Shown here: positions 52,016 through 62,943 of the stretch, one piece after another
How the letters are laid out: every line of letters starts with the position of its first letter
Numbering within the stretch: the stretch's first letter is position 1
Assembly (NCBI GenBank): GCA_030374805.1
Contig: JARGSG010000113.1
Location: 62,001-126,000 of the forward strand
From: Gracilaria gracilis
Lineage: Eukaryota; Rhodophyta; Florideophyceae; Gracilariales; Gracilariaceae
Direction: 5' to 3'
DNA length: 64,000 bases
Position numbers and translations under genes: made by a program
Notes under the pieces: generated by a model
What the model was told of the DNA's origin: nothing
The model's input: the letters and a program-made list of their open reading frames with translations, nothing else
Databases searched by the model: none

Positions 52016-55000
52016 TCACTGCCAGAAACGATGGTCGTGGCTGGTCCCTTTCGAGACATCTATGTCCCAAATTCCTTTGACGAACATCTGGTTCATCCGG
52101 AGGGAATGATTCACGCTACGCTTCGTTAAGGCATCTGCCATGTTCAGCGTACCAGGGATCCAGGTTATGAAATTGAGCTCCCCAGATTCGAAAGCATCCC
52201 GTATCATTGTTACGGTCTTCCTGAGGCGGAACTCGCGACATTCGTGTAGCGTTGTGATAGTATCGAACAGCGCTTTTGAGTCGACGAGGATATGATGGCC
52301 AAGTCCAATCTGCGGGAATATGTCGGCAATTGTCTCCTTCATGTCGAATCCCCTGTCTTTAGCTTCCGAATAAGCCAATATTTCGGTGCCAAAAGATGAA
52401 TAGATTACGCATTTCTGCTTCGTACTAGACCAGTAAATCCGGTGGAAGAGCGGTTCTTCGTTGAGTGCGGTGATAAACTTCATCCCGCAAATAATCCCGG
52501 TTTGTCCGTATTCGTTGTAATTATTGGCATGCGAAGCGTCTGATAAGCTCATCAGTCTTCCAAACGTGACACCATATGGCCTTTTGTACGTGATACGCGG
52601 CTGCAGGTGACATATTTCCTGCAACATGGCGTTTGCGTCGACTAAGTGCTTCACTATGAGGTCTCCGAGCTGATGCTGCATCTTTGATGTTACATACGAT
52701 GCCTGTGGGAGTACTGGCGATCCGAGATACATGAGCGTTCCTGCCAGTGACCGGTACATGCTTGCCTCCTCGTTGGTAGCTCGATCTTCTCTCTCTTTTC
52801 GACGTGCGCGGGATAGCTCGATCGGGTGAAGTCTATCCATATAATCCTCCATGGAAAGGGTTATGTCCCTTCTTTCGTTCTCGATGATGTCACAGCCTGC
52901 GAACGATAGCTTGCTAGCGAGTATTACCTTGCCAACTTCGAATTCGCCCTGCAGATGATGCATGAATTCCGAGATGCACCGCTTTGTACCGGACACGAGG
53001 AGGTCGTCGACGATTTTAGCGATGACTAGAGTGATGTTATCATCTTCGTCGCGCTTTAGGAAAAGCTGGTTGACTCCGTAAACTCTAGATAATCCTTGTT
53101 GGTTGAGCATCCAGGATTCAATACGCTTCGCCCATTGCCTTCCGGCTTCCACAATCCCGTACGGCAACTTCGTAAGCTTCCACAGGACTCCTCTTCTGAT
53201 TTTAAGTTCAGGAGCAGGCCTGACGTATATCTCCCTTCTTATCGGTCCACTCTGAAGAAAAGCTCCTTTGATGTCCGCAACCCCGAATGTGAACCCGAGG
53301 CATAAAGCGATGCTGATCAGTAGCCTGACTATGATCATGTCGGCGTTGGAGCAATCCTTCCTAATGTCATCCTTGAGGTTGTCCCTGTTTCCATGCGTCA
53401 CGAGTCTGGCTTTGAGTTTCAGCTGTCCCTCTTCGTCCTGCTTGACCTTGTAGACCGTGTGAGAGGAAATAACATTCGCTCCCCTTGGTACATCCCCTTC
53501 GTCGACTTCTTCGTACGCTTGTATCCAGTTGTCGTTATGTTCCTTGTCCACCGCATTCCTAAGAATCCAGTGGGGTGCGAACTGCATTTCACGAGCCGAA
53601 ACTTGCCTAGAGCCGATGACGTTCTTTATCTCTTTAAGAACTTCCTGTTCGTTTGATTCTATGGCCGGCGTGCCCGTCATTTCCGGCTCATCCATCAAGC
53701 CGTCGGTGTATTCGCCCATGTCTTTGTAGACTTGCGTCTCGTCGTTCGTGTGTTGACAGAGGTCGTCGTCGTTCTGGTGTGAAGCCATCAGTGACGCGGC
53801 TGCCTGGACGGTGTGTTCCCCGTTGCTCTCGGAACCTGAGGACAGGGTGAGGTCGATATAGTCCTCCATCAGCCCTTCGCTTAACTCACGAGCTAGGTCC
53901 GATGTGGGCCTGAGTCTGATGTTCTCGTAGGCGATTCTGGATATGGGACCCTTCTCAGTCCGCCTTACTTCCACGATATGTTTCCCCACGTTCACGACTG
54001 TTGCCTGACGCCACTCGTCGGGGACGTTGTTGTCTGTCGTTCTAAAGTAGAACAGAACGTCATCCCCGGGTTTTATACAGGATGGTGTGAGGTTCGAGTG
54101 GTTGCGAGCCTTCATGACCCTTTGCAGTGCTCTTGTGGCTCTCTGCTCGGTGTATGCTTTCAGCAGTTCCTCCGTTACCAGACGCCGTGGAGCACCGAGT
54201 ATGGAAGGGGCGTATCCTTTTGCAAGTTCGAACGAGCTTAGGATCTTTGAGCCTGTGAAACAGTTTGATAGGAACGTGGCTCGAGACAGAATCGTTTTGT
54301 CGTTTCCTGAGGCATTATCCTTTTGCAACCTTTCGAGGATACGCTTCAGTACTCCGTTTTTCCGCTCGACAATTCCAGTCTTATTGTGTCGTCTCACGGG
54401 TCTTGCTTTGAATTCGATCTCTCGGCCGGAAAGGAACCTGCGTATCTCCCTGCAATTATACTCGTCATCCGCTGATAGGGCATCTGGTGCGCCGTGTCGA
54501 TTCAACCATTCAGTTTCGATAACTGTTATGGATGTACGTGCTTCGCGATTCGATACGATGTTCGTCTCTGAGTACCCTGTACCGCAGTCTACCATGTGTA
54601 GGACTGTATACTTCGTATCCCGAATCGTACAGAAGGTGTAGTCGATTTGTATTTCCACGTTAAATGCCTTATTGACGTGGCTTATGGAGATCTTTTTGGA
54701 GGGTAATGGTATACCTGACTCGGCACAAATGGAACAGTTCTTCGCTATCCGATGTACTTCGTCTTTCAGCTCAGTAGAGCTTTCACCAGCTCGCTCACAT
54801 AAGCTGATGATCTCTTCCGGCGGTGCGTGCGTGAGTCGGTGCAGCCTTTTGGCGAGCGTCGTAGGCCTTAGGTTTCTCGTGGTGCCGGCAAGCAATGTAC
54901 CCATAGTCTGTGTGATTTGGATATGTGCTCTGGCATTGTAAATCGTCTTAGATTTGACGTATATTTCGAGGGTTCGCGGTTCTTTGTCAGTTGGTCTCTT

Positions 55001-55303
55001 GATCGTCATTGTAGCGGGCTTGGTAGTAAAGTCCGTTACGCTGTATCTCTTAAGATCTAAACCGACGGTAAGTGGCGAATCGTCTTCAAATAGGTCGAAA
55101 GTGAGCTCCAGAAGACGGTCGTTAACGTCTTGGATTGACAGTGTCCATGAGCATGCAACCTTCTTCGATTCGACACAATTGTGTCCCCAACCGCGACGAT
55201 ACGTACTCCTTGCTTTATACGGCTCGAACGAGATGTTCAATGCTTCACATTGCCGTATCGCAGAGATAACGCCCCCTGAGGACACTGGGCTACCTTCATC
55301 CAA
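52016..55303 (-). CDS. Copia pol polyprotein of element C (fossil)
   Basis: Open over 1,095 codons. In order: a protease-like N-terminus, an integrase with a His-His-Cys-Cys head (LHRLTHAP...CSICAESG) and a catalytic core, a linker of about 200 residues, a Copia-type reverse transcriptase (KLKARLVTHGNRD, DIKGAFLQSG, IVDDLLVSG) and RNase H (LSDASHANNYN through NMADALTKRS). The order protease, integrase, reverse transcriptase, RNase H is diagnostic of Ty1/Copia. A gag C-terminal part lies just upstream at 55342-55848. Confidence 0.85.
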   Translation of the reverse strand: MDEGSPVSSGGVISAIRQCEALNISFEPYKARSTYRRGWGHNCVESKKVACSWTLSIQDVNDRLLELTFDLFEDDSPLTVGLDLKRYSVTDFTTKPATMTIKRPTDKEPRTLEIYVKSKTIYNARAHIQITQTMGTLLAGTTRNLRPTTLAKRLHRLTHAPPEEIISLCERAGESSTELKDEVHRIAKNCSICAESGIPLPSKKISISHVNKAFNVEIQIDYTFCTIRDTKYTVLHMVDCGTGYSETNIVSNREARTSITVIETEWLNRHGAPDALSADDEYNCREIRRFLSGREIEFKARPVRRHNKTGIVERKNGVLKRILERLQKDNASGNDKTILSRATFLSNCFTGSKILSSFELAKGYAPSILGAPRRLVTEELLKAYTEQRATRALQRVMKARNHSNLTPSCIKPGDDVLFYFRTTDNNVPDEWRQATVVNVGKHIVEVRRTEKGPISRIAYENIRLRPTSDLARELSEGLMEDYIDLTLSSGSESNGEHTVQAAASLMASHQNDDDLCQHTNDETQVYKDMGEYTDGLMDEPEMTGTPAIESNEQEVLKEIKNVIGSRQVSAREMQFAPHWILRNAVDKEHNDNWIQAYEEVDEGDVPRGANVISSHTVYKVKQDEEGQLKLKARLVTHGNRDNLKDDIRKDCSNADMIIVRLLISIALCLGFTFGVADIKGAFLQSGPIRREIYVRPAPELKIRRGVLWKLTKLPYGIVEAGRQWAKRIESWMLNQQGLSRVYGVNQLFLKRDEDDNITLVIAKIVDDLLVSGTKRCISEFMHHLQGEFEVGKVILASKLSFAGCDIIENERRDITLSMEDYMDRLHPIELSRARRKEREDRATNEEASMYRSLAGTLMYLGSPVLPQASYVTSKMQHQLGDLIVKHLVDANAMLQEICHLQPRITYKRPYGVTFGRLMSLSDASHANNYNEYGQTGIICGMKFITALNEEPLFHRIYWSSTKQKCVIYSSFGTEILAYSEAKDRGFDMKETIADIFPQIGLGHHILVDSKALFDTITTLHECREFRLRKTVTMIRDAFESGELNFITWIPGTLNMADALTKRSVNHSLRMNQMFVKGIWDIDVSKGTSHDHRFWQ

Positions 55304-55341
55304 TATGGGATTCGGGTCGGTCTCGGATAGACCCGAATCCC

Positions 55342-55848
55342 TTAACGAAAAAGGGGTTTCTTCTGCCCTTTGTAGCCCTTCTCGTAGCGGCCGCGCTTGA
55401 ACTCTGCGTTATCGTTCTGCTTAGGATTACCTTCGCCTTCAGCTTTTCCTTTCCCCATACCGGAGTCGGGTTCGTGCTGCGTGTCGGTAGGGGAACCCCT
55501 AGGTTTATATCCTTCTGAATCTCGATGGCGTTTTCTCTGCTTCTTGTGATCTTTGTTAGAGTTCAAGTACGACTTTGATGCCGGATCGCGAGTTTTCGCT
55601 TTCGATTGGATCTCGTCGAGGTCTTTTTCTTCTAAGCCTGCTTCCCCCAAGGCTAGAATGGCGTCCTGTAGACCTATCCAGGAATCCATTTCGTCGCTTT
55701 CGAAAGCCTTCTGGATGATAGCCGCATTAACTGCTGTGATTGATTCGGTACAAAGAGATCTGGAGGACTCATCCAACTCTCCATCATTCGCGGCGATCAT
55801 GACTTCTCGGATCTTCTGTATGCGCACATTGGACAGCATGATGGCAGA
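55342..55848 (-). pseudogene. Fossil gag part of Copia C
   Basis: About 165 codons, helical at first and then strongly basic and Gly/Lys-rich (KSYLNSNKDHKKQRKRHRDS), as in the RNA-binding C-terminus of gag. Its 5' side is cut by the insertion of element D at 55849. Confidence 0.55.
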
Positions 55849-56356
55849 TGTAGTACAATGAGACCTCAATGGGTTGGTGCCACGTGGGCCTTCTGGTGCG
55901 CCTTGCTGGCTGCACTGTACCCAATTGGTATTCTGTATTTTATAATTTCTAATTTCTAATTTATAGTCTAGGATAGTTTAGCATTGCTGGCCCATGACAG
56001 TAGGTCATGGGCACAGCCGATGACGTCATGCCCGCATGGGAGATCGGCGTCGGTGCACCTTGTATATATTGTGGTGCACCTCGCCTTCCCCCTCGGGTAT
56101 TGTAAAGTCAGGCACCACTAGGGCAGTAACTATACCATCTTGGTCACTTGCTACTCTATTACTATTCAGGTTTTACCGCGCGTCGACGTCTACTACCGTA
56201 CACCTACACGGTCTAGACTAGTTGCCCCGCCGTTTGCCCCTGCGGGTTTCAGGTGCCCTACTACCATATTGGTTGTGTGTTTTTCCCCTTTAGGTTGAGC
56301 CCTCGCGCGCTCCCTCTACCAGGCGGACCCCACACCTTATCGGTATTTGTACGACA
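55849..56356 (+). repeat. 5' LTR of element D
   Basis: 508 bp, TGTAGTACAATG to TACGACA, matching the reverse complement of 26191-26698 and 35447-35954. It contains a TATATATT stretch near 56062 as a likely TATA box and the same ACC-N5-GGT dyads as B's LTRs. Confidence 0.93.
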
Positions 56357-56359
56357 TTT

Positions 56360-56378
56360 TGGTCTCCCGACTTAGAAG
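56360..56378 (+). promoter_or_regulatory. Primer-binding site of element D
   Basis: TGGTCTCCCGACTT, three bases after the LTR, identical to the site of element A at 16064 although the two families differ in LTR and coding sequence. The tRNA is not identified. Confidence 0.6.
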
Positions 56379-56503
56379 TTTCTTGGTTTTTGTCGTACCT
56401 TTACTGGTGAACAGAAGACATTCGAAAGGATTCTGGAAGTTCACACACCTATTTGGTTTCGTAGGAATACTCGCGAAGCAATTGGATACCACTATTGGTC
56501 ACT

Positions 56504-58666
56504 ATGGAAAGACCTACAAGGATTACTCGTGGCTCTAGCGCGCCACCTAGCCACAAGGGTTCTGCTGCGGCTTCGGCCGCTAAACCCATTCTGGATAATC
56601 CCGAGGAGTTGCTTCGGCAACCTCGGGCCGGAACCTCAAAGGATACGGGCACTCAGCCACCGTTGGCTCCTGAACCTAACAAGGATTTGCCGACAACGGT
56701 TGAGGACCTTTGGCCCCAATTGGAAGATCGAGCGAAAGCTCTTTTTACCGCTACGGTTAATGAAGCTATGACCTCAATGGACATGGACGCCGTTACCCGC
56801 TTGGTGGTTGATCGAGCCGTGCACGAGCTCTCTCAACGCATACCTAAATTGGTTGAAACATACCTCTTAACGGGTGCCCGGGAGCATATCTACCGAGTGG
56901 TTCAAGACCTTTGGGTTTCTGAAGGAATGGCGGAAGCCAAAACCCCTGGGGTGAATGTGGTTACTCGCATACCACAAGGGATCCCTGCCGGTTCTTCCGC
57001 ACCAATCAAGCCAATTCCGGCCGATAGTGCGTACCTACAAGGTTTAAGGCAAGGTCAAGAGGGCCATATAGAGATGAGCCCTCGAGACGTGTACTTGCCA
57101 CCCATTGGAGGTAACGTTCGAAAGGACACCAAGACTGGTGGACCTGAGGACGATTCGTCTGACCCAGAAGAGGGGCGACGAAGAAGAAACCGCAAGGGTA
57201 AAGAAAGGAGGAGGAGAAAGGGAAAGACTCGCGGCTACGACTCTGACCCCGATTCCTCGAGCTCCGATACCGATACTGGTTCATCGTCGGATGATGACCG
57301 TAAAGGTAGACGCAAGAAGAAACCGAACAGGTTGGCGAAGAAGTCGTCAAAGAGAAACCGGAAAGGTAAGAAGAAACGGTACGAGTCGTCCGACTCGGAT
57401 TCGGACACCGATACAACCCTAGAGGTGCGTCAGCCGCTGAACGATATGTTCACCAAAGCGGTTGATTATAGGTCATATCGGTTGAGAAACCGATCCTCTG
57501 CTTACACCCAAGAGGTTGCGCAGAAGATCACCAAGCACCATAAGAAGCTCAGCTTCCAGATGGGTGATACTACCTTCACAGGTGATGATCCCATTGCGGT
57601 AATTGAGTTTCTACAGAAGTTCAAGATTGCATGCGACCAAAATGGTTTTTCCGAAGGCGCTGCCATGTGGTTATTCCAGTTTTACCTTAAAGGTCAAGCT
57701 TACCACTTGCTGCAAGGCAGGCTCCGTGGAAATACCCTGGCGGTTGATGAAGACGGGACAGAGATGTTAGAGACGTACCCAGAAGTGGTTAATTTCATGT
57801 TGGAAACTTACGCTACCGATGAGGTTATCCAGGAAGGTTACGCTGAGGTGCAGGCATATCGCCAACGCTCTAGCCAAACCGAAATGGAATTCTCGTTGGG
57901 CCTTTGGAATCTGGCCACCCGATGCGGTAATGTCTTTACCACTAGTAGGTTGAAGTCGCTCTTTGCCGACAATGTCGACAAAGCGATCCGGTCGCAGGTA
58001 CGCAATTACCTGGCGAACAACCGTAAGGTGGACTATAATGGGCTTGCCCGTTATGCCCAGGGACTAGGCGACACTCTCCGTCACGGAAAGAAGCCGTCGG
58101 CGTCCCATACCTCAAAGGATAAACCGAAACGGTCAGTATTGGAGCTAGAAGAAAGCACTACCTCAGAGGGAGATTCGCTCATTCGCGTACCAACAGGAAT
58201 GGCAGTTCATCTCGTGACTGCGCCGCAGGCTCAGTCGCGAGCCACCTCCATTGGTAATTGGTCGTCGACAGTACCACCAGCTTCGGTAAGGTCGCCACCG
58301 AGTGCGGCGAGCACTCAACAAACCTCAACGGGTGGTTCGCAAGCATCGTCCTATGCTACAGCACCGACCAATCCGGTGACCCGACCTACCTCTATGGCAA
58401 TGCGTGATCCCCAGACAGGTGGATTGGTTTGCTGGCTCTGTTTGTCGCCAGACCATCTGGCGAACAGATGTGACAAAATACCCCCAGGGGTGCGCGAACA
58501 TCTGATCAGTGCCAGGCAGCAAAACCACCGTAACCTATATGGATCTGGAAAGAGGGTACAAGCTCAACCATCACCATCTCAGGTTCATCTCGTCGAGGAA
58601 ACACCAATCTTGGAGAAGGACAGTCCCGCTCAAGATGAGCAGGAAAACACCGAACGGTTAGCGTAG
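56504..58666 (+). CDS. Gag of element D
   Basis: About 720 codons from ATG at 56504 (MERPTRITRG). It has a Ser/Pro/Ala-rich N-terminus, a very basic and Ser/Asp-rich linker (about residues 220-305, with RRNRKGKERRRRKGK), a gag-like helical middle (about 310-520) and a zinc knuckle (CWLCLSPDHLANRC) near residue 645. Expected to form the particle that carries element RNA. Element B has the same protein. Confidence 0.75.
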   Translation: MERPTRITRGSSAPPSHKGSAAASAAKPILDNPEELLRQPRAGTSKDTGTQPPLAPEPNKDLPTTVEDLWPQLEDRAKALFTATVNEAMTSMDMDAVTRLVVDRAVHELSQRIPKLVETYLLTGAREHIYRVVQDLWVSEGMAEAKTPGVNVVTRIPQGIPAGSSAPIKPIPADSAYLQGLRQGQEGHIEMSPRDVYLPPIGGNVRKDTKTGGPEDDSSDPEEGRRRRNRKGKERRRRKGKTRGYDSDPDSSSSDTDTGSSSDDDRKGRRKKKPNRLAKKSSKRNRKGKKKRYESSDSDSDTDTTLEVRQPLNDMFTKAVDYRSYRLRNRSSAYTQEVAQKITKHHKKLSFQMGDTTFTGDDPIAVIEFLQKFKIACDQNGFSEGAAMWLFQFYLKGQAYHLLQGRLRGNTLAVDEDGTEMLETYPEVVNFMLETYATDEVIQEGYAEVQAYRQRSSQTEMEFSLGLWNLATRCGNVFTTSRLKSLFADNVDKAIRSQVRNYLANNRKVDYNGLARYAQGLGDTLRHGKKPSASHTSKDKPKRSVLELEESTTSEGDSLIRVPTGMAVHLVTAPQAQSRATSIGNWSSTVPPASVRSPPSAASTQQTSTGGSQASSYATAPTNPVTRPTSMAMRDPQTGGLVCWLCLSPDHLANRCDKIPPGVREHLISARQQNHRNLYGSGKRVQAQPSPSQVHLVEETPILEKDSPAQDEQENTERLA

Positions 58667-58686
58667 GGGCCACCCCTAACCGTGAA

Positions 58687-61600
58687 TTGGAAGGCCCGTC
58701 GATACCGGAACGGGAAACCTTAATGGTGGAAAAAGAAGAATCAGATGTACCCAATGTGGTGTGTCTAATGAAGTACAATAACTATAAAGTTAATGCTTCA
58801 GTAAGCTTTCTCAATTACCTACAGGTCCCCGTTGCGTGTGTACTCGATACCGGCGCCGGTCCGAATGTGCTAAACGCTCGCGTCATACCCGATGCGGTCT
58901 TGCGGAACATTCGGCCTGCCCCGACTATCAACCCGCTGGTGGACGCTAATGAGCGCCCACTGCACCTTAGAGGAATGTTAACCACTGTGGTACAGCTTGG
59001 AACCTTGAAGGTGAAGCTCAATTTCTTTGTGGTGGATCGTCTGGCGACAGACTGTATCCTCGGGACCAACTTTATTGACAAACATGTCAAGGCAATTTTG
59101 CCAGGGTCCCGAACGGTCGCTCTCCGTCAAGGTGGTCGTATTGCTATACTGGGTAATACGCAGACCAAAGATGGTTGGCGTAAGAAGCCGAGGTTCAATA
59201 TACCCACAGAAACGGTTTCAAACAAGATACGGCTCACCAGATTGGTTTCAATTCCGGCTATGACCCAAATGGTAGTGAACGTCTCATGCGCAGTTCCAGG
59301 ATTGGTAATGCTACAGAACCATCCTAGGTTGGCAGAAAGACATCTCGCCTTGATGGCAAACGGGATTATCGACAACATCCCTAACCAAGCCTTCAAGGTG
59401 TACTTGAGTAACTTTAGCAATCACATTGTTAAGTTACCCAAGAATACCACTATTGGAATCGCATTGCCGGCACCACAAGGGGTTTTCACGGTCTCACCTA
59501 ATGTGCTGGGCGAGGTCGCCACCTCTAAGGAAGGGGGAGGAACGGATGCGCCATACCCTGCATATGCGCCCCCGTTATCGACAAATACCAAAATGGAACA
59601 GAAGATCGCCAGTACCTTTAAGGTTAGGGATCAGGAAAAGACTATGGAACTGGACCCAGTGCGGAATTGGAGAGAGGAAGTCCAGATCGGTGCGGAGAAC
59701 CAGGCTCTCCGAGACCGGATCCTCAGTCTCTTAGAAGAATTTGAACCCATGTGGTCGGGCCGGTTGGGCCAAATTGAGGCTACAGAGCACCGTATTGATA
59801 TGGTGCCTGGCTGGAAACCCATTTACCAGCAGCCTTACCGTGCAGGTCCAAAAGCCCGAGAGGTTGAGCTCAATGAGGTCGAGAGAATGCTCCGTGAAGG
59901 TGTCATAGAACCAGCAAATGCGGACTGGGCCAGCCCTGTGGTTCTCGTCACAAAGAAGAATGATACCCGTATGCGGTTCTGTGTGGACTACAGAAGACTG
60001 AATAGTATGACCATTAGGGATTCGTACCCAATACCTAGAATGGACGAGTGTATAGATTCGTTGGGCAACGCCAAGATCTTTACTACGCTCGATGCCAATT
60101 GTGGTTATTGGCAGGTACCTATCAGGGAAGAAGACAAGGACAAAACTACGTTTACTTGCCACGCTGGGTTATTCCGTTTTACGCGTATGCCCTTTGGGTT
60201 GCGAAATGCCCCGGCTACCTTTCAGAGGGCGTTAGATATAATCCTTTCGAAGGTGAAGTGGAGAACCGCTCTGGTATACATCGACGATGTAATCATATAT
60301 TCCAGAACGGTAGAGGAACATTTCCACCATGTTAGGGAAGTTTTGAACCTTTTGAGGGAATCTGGAGTAACGTTGAAGCTCCGCAAGTGCGAATTCTTCA
60401 CCAAAGAGGTAGAATACCTTGGTCATATCATCAGCCCTGGAAGGTTAGAAGTGACGCCGCGGAATATCCGGGCCGTGCAGGAGGCGAAGCCACCCACGTC
60501 CCAGACGGAAATCCGATCCTTTATAGGTTTGTGCAATGTGTACCGCCGGTTTATCAAGGGATTTGCCAAGATAGCGGCTCCCCTCAACAGGAAGCTGCTG
60601 AAAGGTCAACCTACAAGGTTTGAATGCCTTACCAATGAGGAAATGGATGCGTTCGAGGCGCTGAAACATGCGCTCTTGACACCTCCCATCTTGGCATTAC
60701 CCAAAGCTGGTTTACGATACACGTTGGATACTGACGCTTCGGACGCCCAAATTGGTTGTTGTCTTATGCAGGAGCAAGAAAACGGCGACAAACTACCTAT
60801 AGGGTACTGGAGCCGTGCTTTGCACGCTGCAGAAAAGAACTACACAACAACCGAAAAGGAATGTCTGGCAGTAGTCTGGAGCATGTTGATGCTCCGTCCC
60901 TACCTATATGGTGAAAGGTTCACGCTTCGAACCGACCATGATGCCCTACGGTGGATACTGGGTCTGGCCGACGCATCAGGCAGACTTGCCCGATGGCGGT
61001 TACGACTTTCAGAGTTCGAGTATGACGTACAGTACCGTCCAGGTATCAAGCACAATGTCGCAGACGCGATGTCTCGCATTACCACAGATGGTTTGGACAC
61101 CGAGCCGGTAGAGGATGATATCCCATGCTTTACCATCTCTACCAACCCTGATGGTGATACCTTAGAAGGTTACTGGACTCTACCCGAAGAGGATACGTGG
61201 TTTAGTGATGCCATCGCTCGGGAAATACTCGCCCTCGAGGAAACAGACGTCATGCCAATTACCCGCGAGGAATTCCTGAGAGAGCAAGCAAACGATGTTT
61301 ATTGCCGCTCTCTCATGGACCAAGTAGGTATGAAAGACTCGAACTTTGACGTCGACCGAAATGGTTTCCTGGTGAGGCGAGCTCCTATTGATGGTTCCCT
61401 ACAGAAGGTAGTGCCCAAGGTGCTGCGCCCTCGGGTGCTGTACCTAGCCCACTACCCAAGGCTATCAGGACACCCTGGAGGTACGAGAATGTACTACACC
61501 TTGAGGCAAGGGTACTACTGGCCTCATATGGCTAATGATATATATACCTTTGTAGGTCAATGTGAATCTTGCGTACGTACCCGTGGAGGTCTCCGGAAGC

Positions 61601-62943
61601 ACAGGAAATACTTGAAGTTATTCCCTGCAGCGGGTCCTCTCGAGTTCGTCGCAATAGACCTTCTGGGTCCATTACCAAAAACCACAAGGGGATATCAGTA
61701 CATCATCGTAATCACCGACAGGTTCTCGAAGCTCACGCGAGCGATACCCTTGAAGGACACGAAATCGACGACCCTCGCGGTGGCGTTCTTGAACAATTGG
61801 ATCTACCCGTATGGTGCACCGCTTTATCTACTTACCGACAATGGTTCGAACTTAGCTTCGAAGTTCTTTGAAGCTGTTTGTAACCTCTTGGGTATTAAGC
61901 ACTACTTCACTACTGCCTACCATCCGCAAACGAATGGGCAAGTGGAGCGCTTTAACCGAACACTGGTATCTAGGCTGCGACATTATACGGAAGAACACCA
62001 AACTGGTTGGGACGAGCTCTTGCAGCCCTTGACATATGCATATAACCTTCAGGTTCATCGAGCGACGCAAACTACGCCGTTCGATCTAATACTGTCAAGA
62101 CACCCACCAGGTATTGTTGTTGAAGGGGACCCATTAGGACAAGAAGCCGCCGGAGCGCTCACACCGTCACAGGTCAAACGGAATACCCTTTTGAGGTTGA
62201 GACGTGCTCTCAAGTATGCTGAGAGCAAGCTCACAGCATCCCAGAAGCGGTACAAGGAGGACTACGACCGAAAGGTAACCCAAGTGGTAACGGCTACGCC
62301 GGGTCAATATGTCTTTATTGACCACCCCCCGAAAGGAGCTAAACCACGACCGGGTGATGAAGCTGATGATGAAGCTATTGATAGAGATATCAATTCTAAG
62401 CTTCTTCCGAAATCATCGGGACCTTTCAAGGTAGTTCGGTCGACCGACCACACGGTAACGGTGAACCAAGATGGTGTAGAGAATACAATCTCTATTAACC
62501 GAATCACGGTTGCACCTCAGACGGTTCAGTCCAGGAAGGAACGCGGAGAATCCGCGCGTGACCCACAAGCGGTTGCCCTGAGGACTCAGCCCCGGGAAGA
62601 CGGGACACCCATCGAGGTTAATGATGACGCACAGGGTGACGACCCAGACTACGTACCACCTGCGGGGATTACGGTTGCTCCTTCAGAGGAAACACCTACC
62701 CCTAGTGGTACTGATGCTCATCTAAACCAAAGTGGTGAAACGATACCAGCCCAGGTCTCTAATGAGTTCCCAGTGGAACGCCTTGTAGGTCACCGCCGTA
62801 CCCAAGAAGGTCTGAAGTACACAGTACGCTGGTATGGCTGGGGGGCTGACGGTGATACCGCCGAGCCGCCCTCAGCCATACCACACCATTTCAGGGTAAG
62901 CTACTGGAACCGCAAAGGAGAGGACATGCCGAATGATGGGTAA
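58687..62943 (+). CDS. Pol polyprotein of element D
   Basis: About 1,418 open codons following gag. In order: protease-like region (VLDTGAGPNVLNARV), reverse transcriptase (LVTKKNDTRMRFCVDYRRLN, YIDDVIIYS), RNase H (TLDTDASDAQIGCCL), integrase zinc head (HYPRLSGHPGG...CESCVRT), integrase core (VAIDLLGPLPKT, LLTDNGSNLASKFF, HPQTNGQVERFNRTL) and C-terminal chromodomain (TVRWYGWGADGDTAEPPSAI). The chromodomain is expected to guide integration to chromatin marks. It looks whole. Confidence 0.88.
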   Translation: MEGPSIPERETLMVEKEESDVPNVVCLMKYNNYKVNASVSFLNYLQVPVACVLDTGAGPNVLNARVIPDAVLRNIRPAPTINPLVDANERPLHLRGMLTTVVQLGTLKVKLNFFVVDRLATDCILGTNFIDKHVKAILPGSRTVALRQGGRIAILGNTQTKDGWRKKPRFNIPTETVSNKIRLTRLVSIPAMTQMVVNVSCAVPGLVMLQNHPRLAERHLALMANGIIDNIPNQAFKVYLSNFSNHIVKLPKNTTIGIALPAPQGVFTVSPNVLGEVATSKEGGGTDAPYPAYAPPLSTNTKMEQKIASTFKVRDQEKTMELDPVRNWREEVQIGAENQALRDRILSLLEEFEPMWSGRLGQIEATEHRIDMVPGWKPIYQQPYRAGPKAREVELNEVERMLREGVIEPANADWASPVVLVTKKNDTRMRFCVDYRRLNSMTIRDSYPIPRMDECIDSLGNAKIFTTLDANCGYWQVPIREEDKDKTTFTCHAGLFRFTRMPFGLRNAPATFQRALDIILSKVKWRTALVYIDDVIIYSRTVEEHFHHVREVLNLLRESGVTLKLRKCEFFTKEVEYLGHIISPGRLEVTPRNIRAVQEAKPPTSQTEIRSFIGLCNVYRRFIKGFAKIAAPLNRKLLKGQPTRFECLTNEEMDAFEALKHALLTPPILALPKAGLRYTLDTDASDAQIGCCLMQEQENGDKLPIGYWSRALHAAEKNYTTTEKECLAVVWSMLMLRPYLYGERFTLRTDHDALRWILGLADASGRLARWRLRLSEFEYDVQYRPGIKHNVADAMSRITTDGLDTEPVEDDIPCFTISTNPDGDTLEGYWTLPEEDTWFSDAIAREILALEETDVMPITREEFLREQANDVYCRSLMDQVGMKDSNFDVDRNGFLVRRAPIDGSLQKVVPKVLRPRVLYLAHYPRLSGHPGGTRMYYTLRQGYYWPHMANDIYTFVGQCESCVRTRGGLRKHRKYLKLFPAAGPLEFVAIDLLGPLPKTTRGYQYIIVITDRFSKLTRAIPLKDTKSTTLAVAFLNNWIYPYGAPLYLLTDNGSNLASKFFEAVCNLLGIKHYFTTAYHPQTNGQVERFNRTLVSRLRHYTEEHQTGWDELLQPLTYAYNLQVHRATQTTPFDLILSRHPPGIVVEGDPLGQEAAGALTPSQVKRNTLLRLRRALKYAESKLTASQKRYKEDYDRKVTQVVTATPGQYVFIDHPPKGAKPRPGDEADDEAIDRDINSKLLPKSSGPFKVVRSTDHTVTVNQDGVENTISINRITVAPQTVQSRKERGESARDPQAVALRTQPREDGTPIEVNDDAQGDDPDYVPPAGITVAPSEETPTPSGTDAHLNQSGETIPAQVSNEFPVERLVGHRRTQEGLKYTVRWYGWGADGDTAEPPSAIPHHFRVSYWNRKGEDMPNDG

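Larger units (their letters stand above)
51701..55848 (-). mobile_element. Ty1/Copia element C, 5' part cut off by element D
   Basis: Minus-strand Copia element. Its 3' LTR starts at 51968 (TGTGTTAG in element orientation) after a run of nine G that serves as polypurine tract. The LTR's far end is not resolved (set to about 51701). The coding part runs from 55848 down to 52016. It ends at 55848 where Gypsy element D begins, so its 5' LTR and gag start must lie beyond D, outside the window. What remains is largely open, with perhaps one break, so it is much younger than Copia F. The protease-proximal block resembles that of GalEa-like Copia elements known from red algae and animals; that affiliation is tentative. 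Confidence 0.8.
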
